Shown here one piece after another: positions 27,732-40,881 of a stretch of 64,000 nt of DNA. Position 1 is the stretch's first letter. Each line of letters begins with the position of its first letter. Where the stretch lies: NCBI RefSeq assembly GCF_020085105.1, contig NC_058046.1, forward strand, positions 25,424,675 through 25,488,674. Reading direction: 5' to 3'. This stretch comes from Siniperca chuatsi. Lineage: Eukaryota; Chordata; Actinopteri; Centrarchiformes; Sinipercidae. The position numbers and the translations under genes are program-made. A model generated the notes under the pieces. That model was not told where the DNA came from, made no database searches, and was given only the letters and a program-made list of their open reading frames with translations.

Positions 27732-30700
27732 ATGGCTTCGTTTAAACCTACGAAAATCCAAGTCTATCCTAAACTTGGAGAGAAAGTCACACAAGACACA
27801 CTGTACTGGAAAAATTACAAGGCGAGTCTCTTCTACTGTATTCTGTCTTAATATTACTGTGAGCAAGAAAAGCGCATGCTTAATTTGGTTTCTCAATCTT
27901 AACAATGCATCGTTGTCTCTCCTCTCACAGGCCCCGGTCCAGATAAAAGAATTTGGATCAATCACAAACATAGACTTCTCCCCAGTGGCTCCACATAACT
28001 TTGCTGTGACAGCATTCACAAGAGTATGTTGGCTTCACCTGTATGAATTCAGCTTAGTTGTGTTTTATTCAAATTAATCAGTGTTCACCTTGTAAAACAA
28101 TTCCTGTCAGTCCACTGAATAATCAAATGTGCAACATTTGTTTGATATTTCTTGTCTTTCTAACACTTGTTTCTATACAGATCCACATTTACGGGCCTTT
28201 CTCCCAGGAGCCTGTAAAGACCTTTACACGGTTTAAGGATACTGCATACTGTGGCAGGTTCAGGTCAGATGGTCAGCTTCTCGTGGCGGGATGTGAGGAC
28301 TCTGTGGTCCGGCTGTTTGATGTCAGTGGCAAGGTGGCACTCCGGATGTTCAAAGGGCACACAAAGTAGGTATCCCACGTGCCACTGTCTGATAGTGTTT
28401 TAATTGTGCTGCCCTAGCCTGAAGACTAGAAGAGAATTAATAGGCTTAATTTCAACATCGTGCTACAATTTGAGGTGTCCCTCTTACCAGATTTTGGCAG
28501 TCCCTGCAGAGGTTATGTTGGAAAAGTTAGGGGAAATACTTGTCCAGGGGAAATGTGTGGAATGTCACAGCCTCTGGCCAGAGCTGCGGGGCAATGTTGC
28601 TCGTGGGGAGAGAACATATCATCTGTCCACTCCTTCAAATCCAAGTTTTTGTTTCTTGCATTAGTAGGGATTTTTCTAAAAAAAAAAAAAAAAATCCTCA
28701 CTGGCCTGTCAGTATTTCAGAGTAGTTCTTAATACTTTCCTATATGTCTCTTTCAATTTTTCTCACTGCTATTGCTCTCATCATTTCAAAATAATTGAAG
28801 GAATACAGAATGCTTCAAGGAATCAAGACCGATCCATAATCCTTTTATTTTGTGCCTTAGCAATAAAATGTGAAAATTTTATTGAGCATACTTTCAACAG
28901 CCTAATTCCTACTGCATAATTTCAGTTTCCACATCTTAAGTTGAATAGTAGAACCAGTCCCTGAAAGTTTAAAAAGTCTACACACTGCATATGTTGGTAT
29001 CAGCATATACAATATTGTTTTTATGGTACTGTATCAAAACCATCAGACCATTCACCCATCATTCTAAGCTGCTATCCTGTTGAGGGCCGCACAAGGCTTT
29101 TGACTAGCTGATTGTGTCTTCTGGAGTTCTTGTGTAGTAAAGGGTTTGTTGAATGATGATTTCTTGAGTGATCCATCGACTGAATTTCATGATGATCTCA
29201 AGAATTCTGACAACCTGTAAACTCTTACTGAAGGCCTGGTCATGAACGTGAACTGATGTAGATTCTGTCTCATTTTATGTCTGCTCAGGGCTGTACATGT
29301 AACAGACTTCACCTCAGACCGTTACCAGATCCTCACAGGGTCAGACGACTACACATGTCGACTTTGGGACATCCCGAATTCCACTGAGCTCACCACCTAC
29401 CAAGAACACACAGATTACATCCGTTGTGGTGTCACAAGCAAACTCAACAGAGATCTCTTCATTACCGGTGAGATGGAAGCATATGTTTTTTTTGTTTGGT
29501 GAGAGAAGTTAAGGGGACAGGAAATTAACTTTTTGGTCCATTAGCGTCAACGTTTGGTGTATTATCTATATATTTTGACACTTTTTGGAGCCAGTAGACT
29601 TTCTTTCTTTTAAATAGAACAACTATATGATACATAATCTGTCACCGTGGCTTTTAGATTAAACTGACTTAACAGGAACAGCCAAAATCTACCAAGGAAG
29701 AAATGAAGGAGTTTGGTCTGTTTTTATGTGACTAACAACTTGATGTTTTTTTTTTTTCCCCCCTAGGATCTTACGACCACACACTGAAACTGTTTGATGC
29801 CCGAGTGGATAAGAGTGTGATGACCATGGACCATGGCCAGCCAGTGGAGAGTCTGCTTCTCTATCCTTCTGAGGGACTCCTCGTCTCTGCAGGTAGCCAG
29901 CAGTATAATAATCATGTTCAGTCAGTGCATCCAGAAAATGTGCCAACTTGTCAGACCACACATGAATTCTGTTAACAATGATTAATTATTTGAATTTAAT
30001 GGAGGGTCCCTAAGGTTGGAACGGGTTGTTGTGCAGGACATAACACGAGTAGGAAATGTTCAAAATTGGATGGGCTGGTCCATGACAAACAACATTTAAG
30101 TCCATTATATGCTTAGTTGTGACTCCAGTCGGAACAAAGACAACCTAAAATTGTTTTTCCTACACTGTTGTCTCCCTGCAAATGATTGCGCTCAAACACA
30201 AATACTAGATTTTATTTACTGATGTTTATCCAGGACATTAAAAAAATTCTCTCTATCACTCTCTTTAGGGGGGCGCTATGTAAAAGTGTGGGATCTGCTA
30301 AAAGGCGGCCACCCTCTGGTGTCACTGAAGAACCATCACAAAACTGTTACCTGTTTGTGTCTCAGCGGCAACGGACAGAGACTGCTGTCAGCTTCTCTGG
30401 ACAGGTACGGGGACAGGTGTATGTTAACAATGGAAATCACAGAGGCCACTCAATCTGTCATGACAGTTGCATACTTATTTCACAAGTAATTTTCATCTGA
30501 ACCTGATCTAATGCAGAGCCTCTGTTTGTCTTTCAGGCATGTAAAGATTTACAACACAACCAACTATAAAGTGGTCCACAACTTTGACTATGCTGCCTCC
30601 ATCCTCAGTCTGGCTTTGGCTGTAAGAAATTACATTTAACCCTTCATGTTTTATTTTTAGATTTTCATGTTTGAAGATGAATTAAGTGTAGCTAGTTGAT

Positions 30701-32540
30701 TACAGTCACTCAAGCTGACTGGCCTATAAACATGCAGGGGGAAAAAAACACTCAATTTAGAGATGAACTTTGCTTTGAGATGCACCCTCAGAGGGAGCCA
30801 TGATTTGAGAGACCAGCACTGAGACTGTTAAGTGATTCACTTTCTGCAGACGCCACAGAAATATCTAGTATTGCCAGAGATTTCAATCGAAAGGAGATGA
30901 AACAGTACATCCTCTCCTCTTGGTGTAGGGTTTCCAGCACACTGTGCAACCTCAGAGAGTGAACTGACAAGGCATTTTTTACTTTAGGCTTTCAGTTTTT
31001 TAGTACTTTTGGATTTTCCCTTGAATCACCACCACAACCTTTGATTTGTTAGGAACATGCACTCCTAAAAAGAAATGCTCTCCCAGCTATAGCCATGGTC
31101 TATAAAAAATATGCATTGTATTTTATACCATATTGATAATAATAAACCTTATTGTTACATCCGTCACAGCACAGGTCACTGCTCCTCAGATAGATATGTG
31201 ACAAAAGAGAGCCTGAATTCTTGACAGTTAAACTATGAATACTTCTTTCTCCGCAGCCGGATGATGAGTCCATTGTTGTGGGTATGACCAATGGTATTCT
31301 GAGTATCAAACACAGGAAAAGTCTTGAAGAGTCGAAGGAAATGTCTGGCCAACAGAGGCGACGGCCGTCTTATCGTGTTTTTGTGAAGGGGAAGAACTAC
31401 GTCCCTAAACAGGTAAGTTTACATTTAGTAACATGCAGTAGCTAATGATGACATGATGTGGTCTGTTGAGTGATTATTCCACAAGAGATACATTGACTGA
31501 TTTCTACAAAACATTGTTAATTCATTTCTTGGTTCTCCATCTTTTTCCAGGATGACTATCTCGTCAGTAAGCCAGTGAAACAACATTTGGCCAAATACGA
31601 CAAGCAGCTCAAGAAATTTAATGTATCGAAGGCTTTGGATACAGCTCTGGAGGTACACATTTCATTCATGTACTTCTAACATTAGCAACAAGGTTAAATC
31701 AGTTTATCATTTTCTTGAGGTTCCTTCTCGTTTTAAAGTTGTCCCTTTTTCTTTTTTTCTATTTGGAATATAAAGCATTGTCACATGCTACTTTGCTACT
31801 GTCCTGTTGCTGAGTTGTACAAAGTGAAATGGCTATCCTGGATATTGGAAGCTGAACAGCATCCCTCATGCACAAAGAAACATTTCATAAAGGTGGTAAT
31901 ATAATTTTACTGTTTGTTAATATACACGCGTATCAATTTGTATTTATAGACATGGACAAGATTGAGAAAGCCAGAGATCACAGTTGCTGTTATAAAGGAG
32001 CTGGATCGAAGAGGAACGTTGAAGAACGCTCTGGCAGGAAGGGATGAACAGGGGCTGTCTCGGTTGCTCAACTTCCTCATAGGGTAAGACGCAGATAAAA
32101 CTACATCACTCAAGTAGATTTGACCATAACGTGTTATTGGATGCATTGAATTTAGTAGCTCTTAGTTGTACATCAGATCGTGCAGAAATATTTTGCAACA
32201 TGAATACTTAAACTTCTTTTTCTTCTCCAGGAACTTGGTCGACCCCAGGTTTGCTCCCGTCCTCGTAACGGCAGCTGAGATGATCCTCGACATCTATCGA
32301 TCAGTAATCAGTCAGTCGCCAGTCGTGGACCGACAGCTGCTGCGTCTGCAGGAGCTGCTGGAGAGAGAGATCGACTACCAGCAGGATCTCCTGGAGGTGC
32401 TGGGCATGTTGGACACAATGTTCGCCTCCTCCCTCCCTAGGAAGGAGGTGCCTTGCCCTGGCATCAGCAGGTCTAACGGCCTGGCTCAGGGAGAAGCAAG
32501 TACCTCAAGAACACAGCTTCAGGCCACCAGAGGCCTGTAG
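27732..32540 (+). CDS. utp15: U3 small nucleolar RNA-associated protein 15 homolog (UTP15)
   Basis: Eleven coding exons: 27732-27821, 27931-28023, 28181-28365, 29289-29467, 29767-29892, 30269-30404, 30537-30621, 31257-31412, 31551-31652, 31950-32083 and 32231-32540. They join in frame to 531 residues (human 518). The protein starts [18 protein letters not shown] and carries a WD40 propeller over about residues 35-330 ([58 protein letters not shown]). It then has the UTP15 C-terminal helical domain ([35 protein letters not shown]). It acts in the nucleolus in the t-UTP part of the small-subunit processome, promoting pre-rRNA transcription and 18S processing. Intron 1 is GC-AG. Intron 3 carries a C/D snoRNA. 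The tail after residue 500 is poorly conserved and Ser/Thr-rich. The first exon(s) must be non-coding. Confidence 0.96.
29146..29216 (+). ncRNA. C/D box snoRNA in utp15 intron 3, predicted 5.8S U14 guide (SNORD71-like)
   Basis: All four boxes are present: C ATGATGA (29153-29159), D' CTGA (29180-29183), C' ATGATGA (29189-29195) and D CTGA (29207-29210). GTTG (29148-29151) and CAAC (29211-29214) form a terminal stem. The guide before D' (29166-29175, GAGTGATCCA) is fully complementary to 5.8S rRNA TGGATCACTC (U14-C23), with further pairing and one wobble next to the box. The nucleotide five positions upstream of D' pairs with U14, a known 2'-O-methyl site that human SNORD71 guides. The D box ends about 78 bases before the utp15 acceptor at 29289, the usual spacing for intronic C/D snoRNAs. 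No target was recognised for the second guide. Confidence 0.85.
31440..31506 (+). ncRNA. Candidate second C/D snoRNA in utp15 intron 8
   Basis: C box ATGATGA at 31445-31451 and D box CTGA at 31497-31500. GTAG (31438-31441) and CTAC (31504-31507) could pair, but three unpaired bases separate each from its box. C' and D' are poor. No rRNA match was recognised for the segment before D. It lies about 50 bases from the next exon. Confidence 0.3.
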
Positions 32541-32850
32541 AGCGGGGAAACTGCTTTAGACTGGGTTAGAGTGCCTTTACAACTCTAAAACCTCTTTTTG
32601 AAACATCAGACACACATTTCCTGACATGACAGGCTGCATGTCATGGACTTCACCAAACAGAAACATTTTGGTATAGGTTTTAAGAGACTGACAAACCCAT
32701 GGTCTCACTCTGGGGTTTTAACTGAGGGTGACTCACAACACAAAAGGCAACAAAGAGAACATGCATTTACTGTATGAAGAATCTCTTAATGTGTGAATGT
32801 AGTGTTGCTTTTTTTGGAAGTCTTGTAATTACACTTTCAAATGTAAATGT

Positions 32851-32894
<44 letters not shown>

Positions 32895-32904
32895 TGCGTG
32901 CGCG
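32851..32904. repeat. (TG)n/(CG) microsatellite in utp15 3' UTR
   Basis: About 20 TG units followed by CGCGTGCGTGCGCG. It lies between the utp15 stop codon and its poly(A) signal, so it is part of the mRNA if that signal is used. Confidence 0.95.
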
Positions 32905-32976
32905 TTTGATATCTCTGTGAATGTCAGCTTTGTGTTTTCATATTTGACATTGATAAATGTTTTATAAACAAGTGAA

Positions 32977-32982
32977 AATAAA
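32977..32982 (+). terminator. utp15: utp15 poly(A) signal
   Basis: AATAAA 437 bases past the utp15 stop codon, followed by T/G-rich sequence. Confidence 0.7.
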
Positions 32983-33159
32983 TCTTTGTAATATGGAAAC
33001 TGACTAATCATAATTGTGTTGAAATAGTTAGAAAAATCGCGTCAACTCAGTGTGTTAAATTTCCACCGATGATACTGATTGACGTGGGAATTATTCCTCT
33101 TTCCATGGACGGGTTTATCGCCTTCCATTAGAGGTCGCTGTAACCTCAAAGAAACAGTA

Positions 33160-33434
33160 ACAACTTTAACATGTAAGGAGGAATGTGCATTTGACCAGAC
33201 GGAAGACCGAAAGCATCAACACTGACAGAGAGGGGAGGATGCTGTGTCAGGCTGCAGCTCAGACTGAAAGCAGCAGCTCCACCGACTCAACGCCATTTCT
33301 CAACTTGTAGCTTAAACACCGACATTTGAATTAGCAGTTAGCAAAAGGAGGATGAATCCGAGTTAGGTGCTTCTTTTTGCTAAATTTAAGCGCACTGTCA
33401 GGTTTCTTCTGCCGGAGTATGAGCACCTGTGAGG
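33160..33434 (+). other. arhgef28: Predicted non-coding first exon of arhgef28
   Basis: GC-moderate sequence ending in CTGTGAGG|GTAGGT at 33434, with a short upstream ATG (ATGAGCACC, 33419) that stops in the intron. The next exon begins at 34302 and carries the start codon. The 5' boundary is not visible. Confidence 0.45.
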
Positions 33435-34312
33435 GTAGGTACATAAATAATGTTAACCCTTTTCTACTAGCTGTTGACTTTTTTTTCAACATGTCTGTTC
33501 CCTTTGATATTGACAGTTTGCTAATATGTCAACGCTCTTCGAATGGTGAAATATAGCCCCCAAAAAGAGAGCCTCAAATATTCTGCAGCTAAATAACTTA
33601 GGTCAACATTAAACTGTGAGTTAAAATCATTTGAATCATTAAGAAAAATGTTTTTAAAGCTAGATTTATCCATTATAGTACCATTAATATCTCAACTGGG
33701 ATAAGCAGTTTTTCTGTGTCACAAAGCTAGCACACTTACAAAAGTCCTCTCCTCTCGTTTTTTTCATTCTTTGCAATTGGTCACTAATATTTGGTCAGTT
33801 GTAATTATAAATGTAAAGTCAAAAGATAATGTTATTGCACAGGAAGCAATTTCTGGAAAAACGGTTATGTTAAGACCTTGCTGTTGTGCCCACCTTTGGA
33901 AGTGGCCACTGATAAAGAACAGATCTGAACCCTGCAGCAGTGAAACTCAATCGATTTCCTACTTTAGCACACACATACGTGCAGGAGCAGACTACACACT
34001 GCCTGCATATCAGATTTGGGCATATGTGGTGTTCTGGTACTGTCTCTACACACCAAGGTAGAAAGTATCATCATTAAAATCATTATTCTCTTACTTGAGA
34101 TCAAAAGATGATCCTGTCTCATCAGAGGCCCTCTGCTTGGCACAGTTACAGTTTGATAATCTCTTCAGGATCAGAGGCGCAGGCAGAATAACCAAATAAC
34201 CAAAGATGTAATGCGGAGTCACATGGCTACACTGAGTGTGAGTTTTCCTTTTTTCCTTTTTCTCTCTCAAATGTCTGTTTAATGTCCGTCTTTGCCTGCA
34301 GTTGCTGTGCAG

Positions 34313-37300
34313 ATGGAGCTGAGCAGGAGGAAAGTGCCTCTGTATGTGAGTATGTGCTCCAGTTTGCAGTCAAGTTTGAGACCAGCTTCTCCAATTAATC
34401 TTAAGAGTTAGTTATCCCTCTGGAAAATCTCTGCAAATTGAGTTTGGAATGCAGTGAGAGATCAGCAGCCTCATTTATAGAAACTGAAAGTCTGTGGCAG
34501 AGACGTTGTGCTCATGACCAAACCTTTTATGTTTAATGAAAATGCATGCAAAGGATACACCTGTTTTCTGTTTATGCATCAATACAGTACATGCAATTTC
34601 ATCAAGTTCACTAAAGTTACTGTATGTACGATTTTTTTTAAAAGAGGGACAGGGGACTGATGTTTTTGACTTTGATCAAACAGGGACTTTATTGGTCTTT
34701 GAATTAAACATTTCTGGGTTTTGCTGTTGGATTGTTTGAGCACTGAATCATAGTTTCTTAGGAAAAAAATAACCTTATCCATCAGCACAACAGTGACAAT
34801 AGCAGCCTGGCATTTGTGTATATAACTAGCAAATCAGTAACTGTGACTCATTCACTGTGATGTTTTTTAATTGTTTTTTTTACTTAGAGTTGGAAAGGAA
34901 CTTGTATTTGCTATCATTTTGATTTGTGATGTCTCTGGTAGTGTTAAACCTTTGAATGGATCTGTTGTCAGTGAGGTTAAGCTGTAGTTAAACAGGGCAG
35001 GACTGGGGTCACTTGTATGCAAACATTAATGAGAACTAATGCTTCCGTGAAGATCAAAGGGAGGATACATTGCTCACACTGTATTCAGTCAATTTAATCT
35101 TTTCGAACTTGACATATTTTTAGTGCTGTTTTCCTTTTACTCGAGGTTACTTAAAGGTTACCAAACTTTTAATGTGGACACACCATCAATGAAACACCTA
35201 CTCCTCAGATATTGTGCTTGCCTTCTATAGAGGCCCACAAATGAATGAATGAATACATTTATGCAACAGCTCAATTTTAATTATGGGAACAGCGTGCTAA
35301 GATGCTGACAATGACAATGCTAACATGCGGAAGTTTAGCAGGTAATGTTTACCATGTTCATTTTCTTAGCCTGTTAGCATGCCAACATTTGCTAACTGGC
35401 ACTAAACATAAAGTACAGCTGAGGTTAATGGGAATGTCATTAGTTTTGCAGGCATTTGGTCAAAAACCAAAGTATTGGACATGTTAAAATACATTTTGAC
35501 CTGCTGGTGGCGCTAAAAGAAAAGTTAAGGGATCACCAGTTATTATGATTCATCCTGAGGGGGGCATGAATGTCTCTACCAACTTTCATGGCAATCCAAT
35601 AGTTGTTGAGAGATTTTACTCAAAACCACATTTGTCAAACTCCTGCTGGCGCTAGAGGAAAATTCAGGGATTCACCAAAGTCATTAGGATACATTATCTG
35701 GAAAGCATGAATGTCTGTACAAAAGTGCCAATCGATCTAGCAGATGTTGAGATATTTTACTAGATAATTGGAAACTTTGACCTGCTGGTGGCGCTAGTTG
35801 AAAAGAAAGAGGATCTCCAAAGTCATTAGGATTCATCCTCTGTGCACCATGGATATCTATGCCAAAATGCATTGTCGTCCATCTAATAGTCGTCAAGACA
35901 TTTCACTTAAAACCAAAAATGTCAGCCTTGCTAAAGGCAAAGTCAGGAGATCACCAAAGTCAGTAGACTTCATCCTCTGTATGTATATCATGTGCACACC
36001 TCCAGTAGTCCCCATTGTTATGTCCAGTATTTCATCCAGTGGCCACAGCGTCATTAATGATCAACATCTGGTCAATCAAACAGAGGTGAGGAGTCTTAAT
36101 GAGGGCACAGGAGAAGCTGTGTAGACATTTTAAAATTTGTGGTAAACCTGAAGTTCTCTCTGTTAAAGATTAGACGACTAGGGATAAAGAAATGGATAAG
36201 TGAACCTGAAGGTGGGATTAGGTGAGACGGAGAGACATGGAGCCAGGATTACTCACATTGTCTCTATCTGAGACAGCAAGAGAAAAGCCGCTCAGTTTTA
36301 TAGCGTGAGAAATCAGGTCAGCCTGTTGAGGTGATGCAAGGCTAATAGATTAATAGACTCTCATGAGCAAAAGAGAGAGACTACTTAAAAAACACCCTCA
36401 CTCTTACCATAACATCCAACACTAATCTGTGATGTTCATTGCATTTCATGCTAAGCCTTATAATTTACATTTTTGCTGTACCTTCTTTACTTCAGCCTGT
36501 CCTCTAGTCCTGCCTCAGTCAGTTGTTTGATATGTTTCCCAGAATAACCCACACAGTGTGTCTTGTGGCTGCATTGCTGTCTGGTCTATTGAGGCCACCG
36601 TAGGTGGACAAATTGATATATTCTAGAATAGATTTCTTCCCCTGCCACCATTGGATGTTGGTGACTCTAAAAAAACAGGCTAGTGGCCCTGGAAGATGTT
36701 TTTTATTCTGAGGGACTGAAACCAAAAGCGGATATTTCGTCTTAATATTTAAATTGTAAAAGATATGCCATCAACCTCAGTTACACTTGCATTAGATATC
36801 TACACACTGCAGCCATTTATCCACAATAAAAAAAACTTCACAATCAAACAATGTCATGGGCCCAGAAATGTTTAAAGCTGCACTATTCAGTATTCAGTAT
36901 TCAGTATTTTTCTGTTAACATTAACTTGGGTTAAATGACTTTGTGTGGTGTGAAAGGGGTCGCTCATAGGGATAAACTCATAGATAATTATTAGCTGACA
37001 CTGTAGTTCTCCTCAGCTCCACAAAGCCTTTTAGACTCTGTCGGCTAATTGTTTTGGTTTTACAGCCCGCAGTTTTACTGTTTGGGTTGAGTCCCACCAC
37101 TCTATCCTACACATTGTTTTCAACCAAAAAAAGCTCAGATAACCCCATGGTTCACTACCTTCCCAGCACCAAACAGCAGACCGGCAAAGAAAGCAACAAG
37201 CTGGTGAACACAGTGGAGCATTTAGCTGCAAAAGAGACATTTTCTCAGTTCTGGTTCACGCACCTAATTTTAAACCTTTGGAGCATTTCGACTAAAAATA

Positions 37301-40300
37301 GATTGGTTCGGAACCCGAAAAGTTGTTTACCAGCTGGAACCAAAAAATAGTAGGTTTTCCTTGCGAACCAAGCTGGGTGTGTCATATTCTACAGATTTTT
37401 GTGCATTGTGCAACGCCCTCTGTTGACACATCCTTGATTACAATCGTTCCGCTCAAAACTGGTGGCAATGCGGGCTGGTTCACTTGATAGCACCAAGGTT
37501 CCAAGAATTTTGAACGGAACTGGTTCAAGAACCAGAGCTAATTTGGTGGAAAGACACTAAAACAGAGCCAGAGAGGGACTTAAATTCCTCAGGTGGCCAG
37601 AAACAAGACTCCAAATGAATGCTAATGTTGCTCCGTATCTGCTGCATGTGTAAATAAACAACTGTTTGCTAACATGTTTGCTATATCAACTTTAGAAGAT
37701 GACAATTTGTCAGTGTTGTATTTACAACTTGTCCCGCTGTCCCCAAGTGGACAAAAAAACAATTAATACTGCTTTAAATATTTGAAGCAGTATTAATTGT
37801 TTTTTGTGGATTTTCTTAAAAGGTCCAATATTCTAACAAGGATGGGGTCTGGTGAGACCAACAAATCCTTTTATCACCTCTTCTGTTGGATTGTTGGCTT
37901 GACACAGAAGTGCAAGGAAAAGTCCATCCTGAGCTGCTGTCAGTTTTTCCTATATACCTATGTGCTAATTCCATTTTCCCCAACTTCTGTAGTTTTTAAT
38001 AGCTCAGTGGCTCTCTATATAAAACTTTTTTGCATGTTATGTCTATGGCTGGGTGTCTAACCTCAATACTTTTTTGTTAATGATTGAAATATGTCTGTAG
38101 CCCAGAGTATTGAAAATGTCAATACCAACAGCTCAGCCTTGCCCTCTTAAGTGAGGATTTACAATCTAGTAAGGCTGATATTCAAATTGTCGTCACACCC
38201 ACATCTGACCTGCACGAAGTTTTTAAAAAGCTACTAATCAGTCTACATATCAGTGTGACTGTTCTGCCCTATTTCACCTTCTTCTGCCTCAGATCAGAAG
38301 TCTAAAGTGTTCTGGCCTGTTGGGATCAGGGCAGGTCTTTGCAGTAGACACTAAGACATTCCTGTTTTTATTGAGGGGGGAATGTTTTATTGTACCCTCA
38401 AGAGGAATGCTGTCAGGGGATTTGGTGTACTTTACAGAAATGCGGAACACTGCATCAGAATAGAGTATTACTCTAAAATGAGCCTGTATCTTTAGGAATA
38501 CAATATGTTTTGCTCTCTAGCATCTTTCTTCTTTATTTTCCCTCTCATCCTCTTTCACTTTTCTTTATCTCAGGGCCAGGCGAAGGTATTTGCATTGCTG
38601 GAGGGTTTAGACTCGTTGCCAGAGGATGCAGAGGTCTATGTTGTTTTGGAAGGATCCACACTGGTCCATGTCACCAGGGCTCAGAGTGATGTCATGCTCT
38701 GCTTTATAGTGCCTGGTATGTGCATGTGTATGTCTGTATGATGTGTACTGTATTACTGTGTTATTATATGTATGTTTTTATGTATTTTGAGGTAACTTGC
38801 TATGTTTTGCATCAAAAATGGAGAATGTATTTAGAAAACCATGTTCAGACATAAAACTGCACATCCTGACAATCCCAGATTTTCCTCTCCTGTCTGTGAT
38901 ATACTCAGGAACAGTATATCACTATTTGGATCTTCACACACACACATACACATACAGAGTCTGTGTCTTGAGGGCTGGAAGGGCACAGAATCTTATCAGC
39001 TTCCTCTCAGGAGGGAAACAGTTCCATAAACAATATGTCAACATTGCTGAGCCTCTGTGTCGGTTGACACAGACGACAAGCAGTCCTACAGGCTTGTGCA
39101 CAGTCTACAATAGCTGGACTATTAAAACCAGGTCTCCTTCTCTATCACAAAAAGAAAAAAATGCCTTTATTAGCATACAAAATGAAAATCGTGAGAATAT
39201 TTTCAGGCATTTTTTAAGGTACTTAGGCTCTTGGCTGAAATATATAAGGCGTTTTCTTAAGGACCATACTGGTGGTATTTTTAGCATGTTACCTACAAAC
39301 TGTGTATAATTTAAATTATTTTCATTAATTTATCACAGACTATGAATATTTTTAGAGAGATGTCTTTACACCCGGGTGGTGATCAATTTCAGATGATTTT
39401 ATTACAGTTTGAAACAGACTTGAAACTTGTTTATATCACGTCAATATCAATTAGGAAGAAAATTAGAGAGAAAGAAGGCTACATGGGTCTCATACTGTAT
39501 ATAACTGTTCTTTATAAAGAGATTTAAATCTGTCAGGAGTAAAGTCTGGCTTTTGCTGCGTTGTGTCCCTCTTTAGGACATAACCTGGCTGAGGTGGTGT
39601 CTGTCCAGGCCTACCTGTGCTCTGAAACCACGCCCCCCACCTGGGTGGGCGGGGCTTTGTTGGAATATGTCCAAGATGATGCTCAGGTAGGGAAGATGCA
39701 CAAATATGATCCTATACATTGCATGCAAGTTTGTGCATCCCTGTGGTAAAAATTACCTGCTTGTACACAGATTCTTCATGTTGTGCAAACAATATCCATC
39801 TTACCAAGGCAATGAGTGTAATAATTAGTTTAAATAATAGCCTTTGCTAAAAGGATGAACTTATTTCACTGTCAGGTAACATGTGTAAAGTGAATCACTC
39901 ACCTCAAGTCATAAAATTCTCCAAACATCAGTAAAATCATCTCACCTCAGTTGGATAGTGGTAGTTTTGACATTACTGTTTTTTGCATTTCACACCAGTT
40001 ATCACAGATTGTATCTTATTCATTACTGCTTCATTCTTAGGACCTGGCAGAGCACCTGGTAATCCACGGACATTGTCTGAGCTCCACGGATCACAAGGAG
40101 CTGAGCAGCCTCTTCAACCTGGGCCAGGAGAGCTCTCGCTGGGCTATGGATCGCAGAGTGGCCTTGGCCATGGCCAACCTGGATATTCCCCAAAATTGGA
40201 ACGTACTGGGGAGCCACAGTGGAGACGGTGAGAGCAGGATTATCTTATCTTGCTGAACGGACATTCCTGCACAGACATTGTATTTGTTTTTTATTGTATA

Positions 40301-40794
40301 ACGATGTGAAAAACAGTACACATTAAATAAATAAATGAAACTTTGCAGTGCAAATTGACAGATGAGGGTTAAGGAATGTTTGAATTGGGAGAAGGTGGTT
40401 TAAAGACACCGCTTGGTCTAAATAGGGATTTACTGTATTTTATCATTTACATGTCAGTTGATGAGCAAAAATTCTTGAGGGCGGTTAGTGAGCAGAGATA
40501 CAGTTGACAGGTTTTGTCATAACCTCATCTCTCAGCATCGCGCTGGAAACTTGGAGCCAGTGCTATCCAAGGAAGATGAACTCTTTAACTCTGCTCCTCT
40601 CCACTCGCCTTCTTCTCTGCCATCATTTCCATTTTCCATGCTCACTGGGCTGAAATCGGAAGTGAACATGGTCACGTGTGTGCTTCTGTTGAATGCATCA
40701 AAACCAATTAAGCAGCATGTAATGTGGTTAATAGAGCCTTTCCATCTGGAAGTAGCCCTAGGCAGAGCTCAATAAATCTGAGGGCAAGTGTGTT

Positions 40795-40881
<87 letters not shown>

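Larger units (their letters stand above)
34346..38573. other. arhgef28 intron 1 of the coding part, repeat-rich
   Basis: 4.2 kb with no exon recognised. It holds the tandem repeat at 35302-36000, a possible MITE at 36871-37778 and a strong hairpin at 37754-37805. The GT donor follows TAT at 34345 and the acceptor is TTTATCTCAG. Confidence 0.7.

Noticed and set aside
30780-30940. H/ACA snoRNA-like ACAGAA and ACA motifs in utp15 intron 7
   Set aside because: The required two hairpins could not be formed convincingly by eye.
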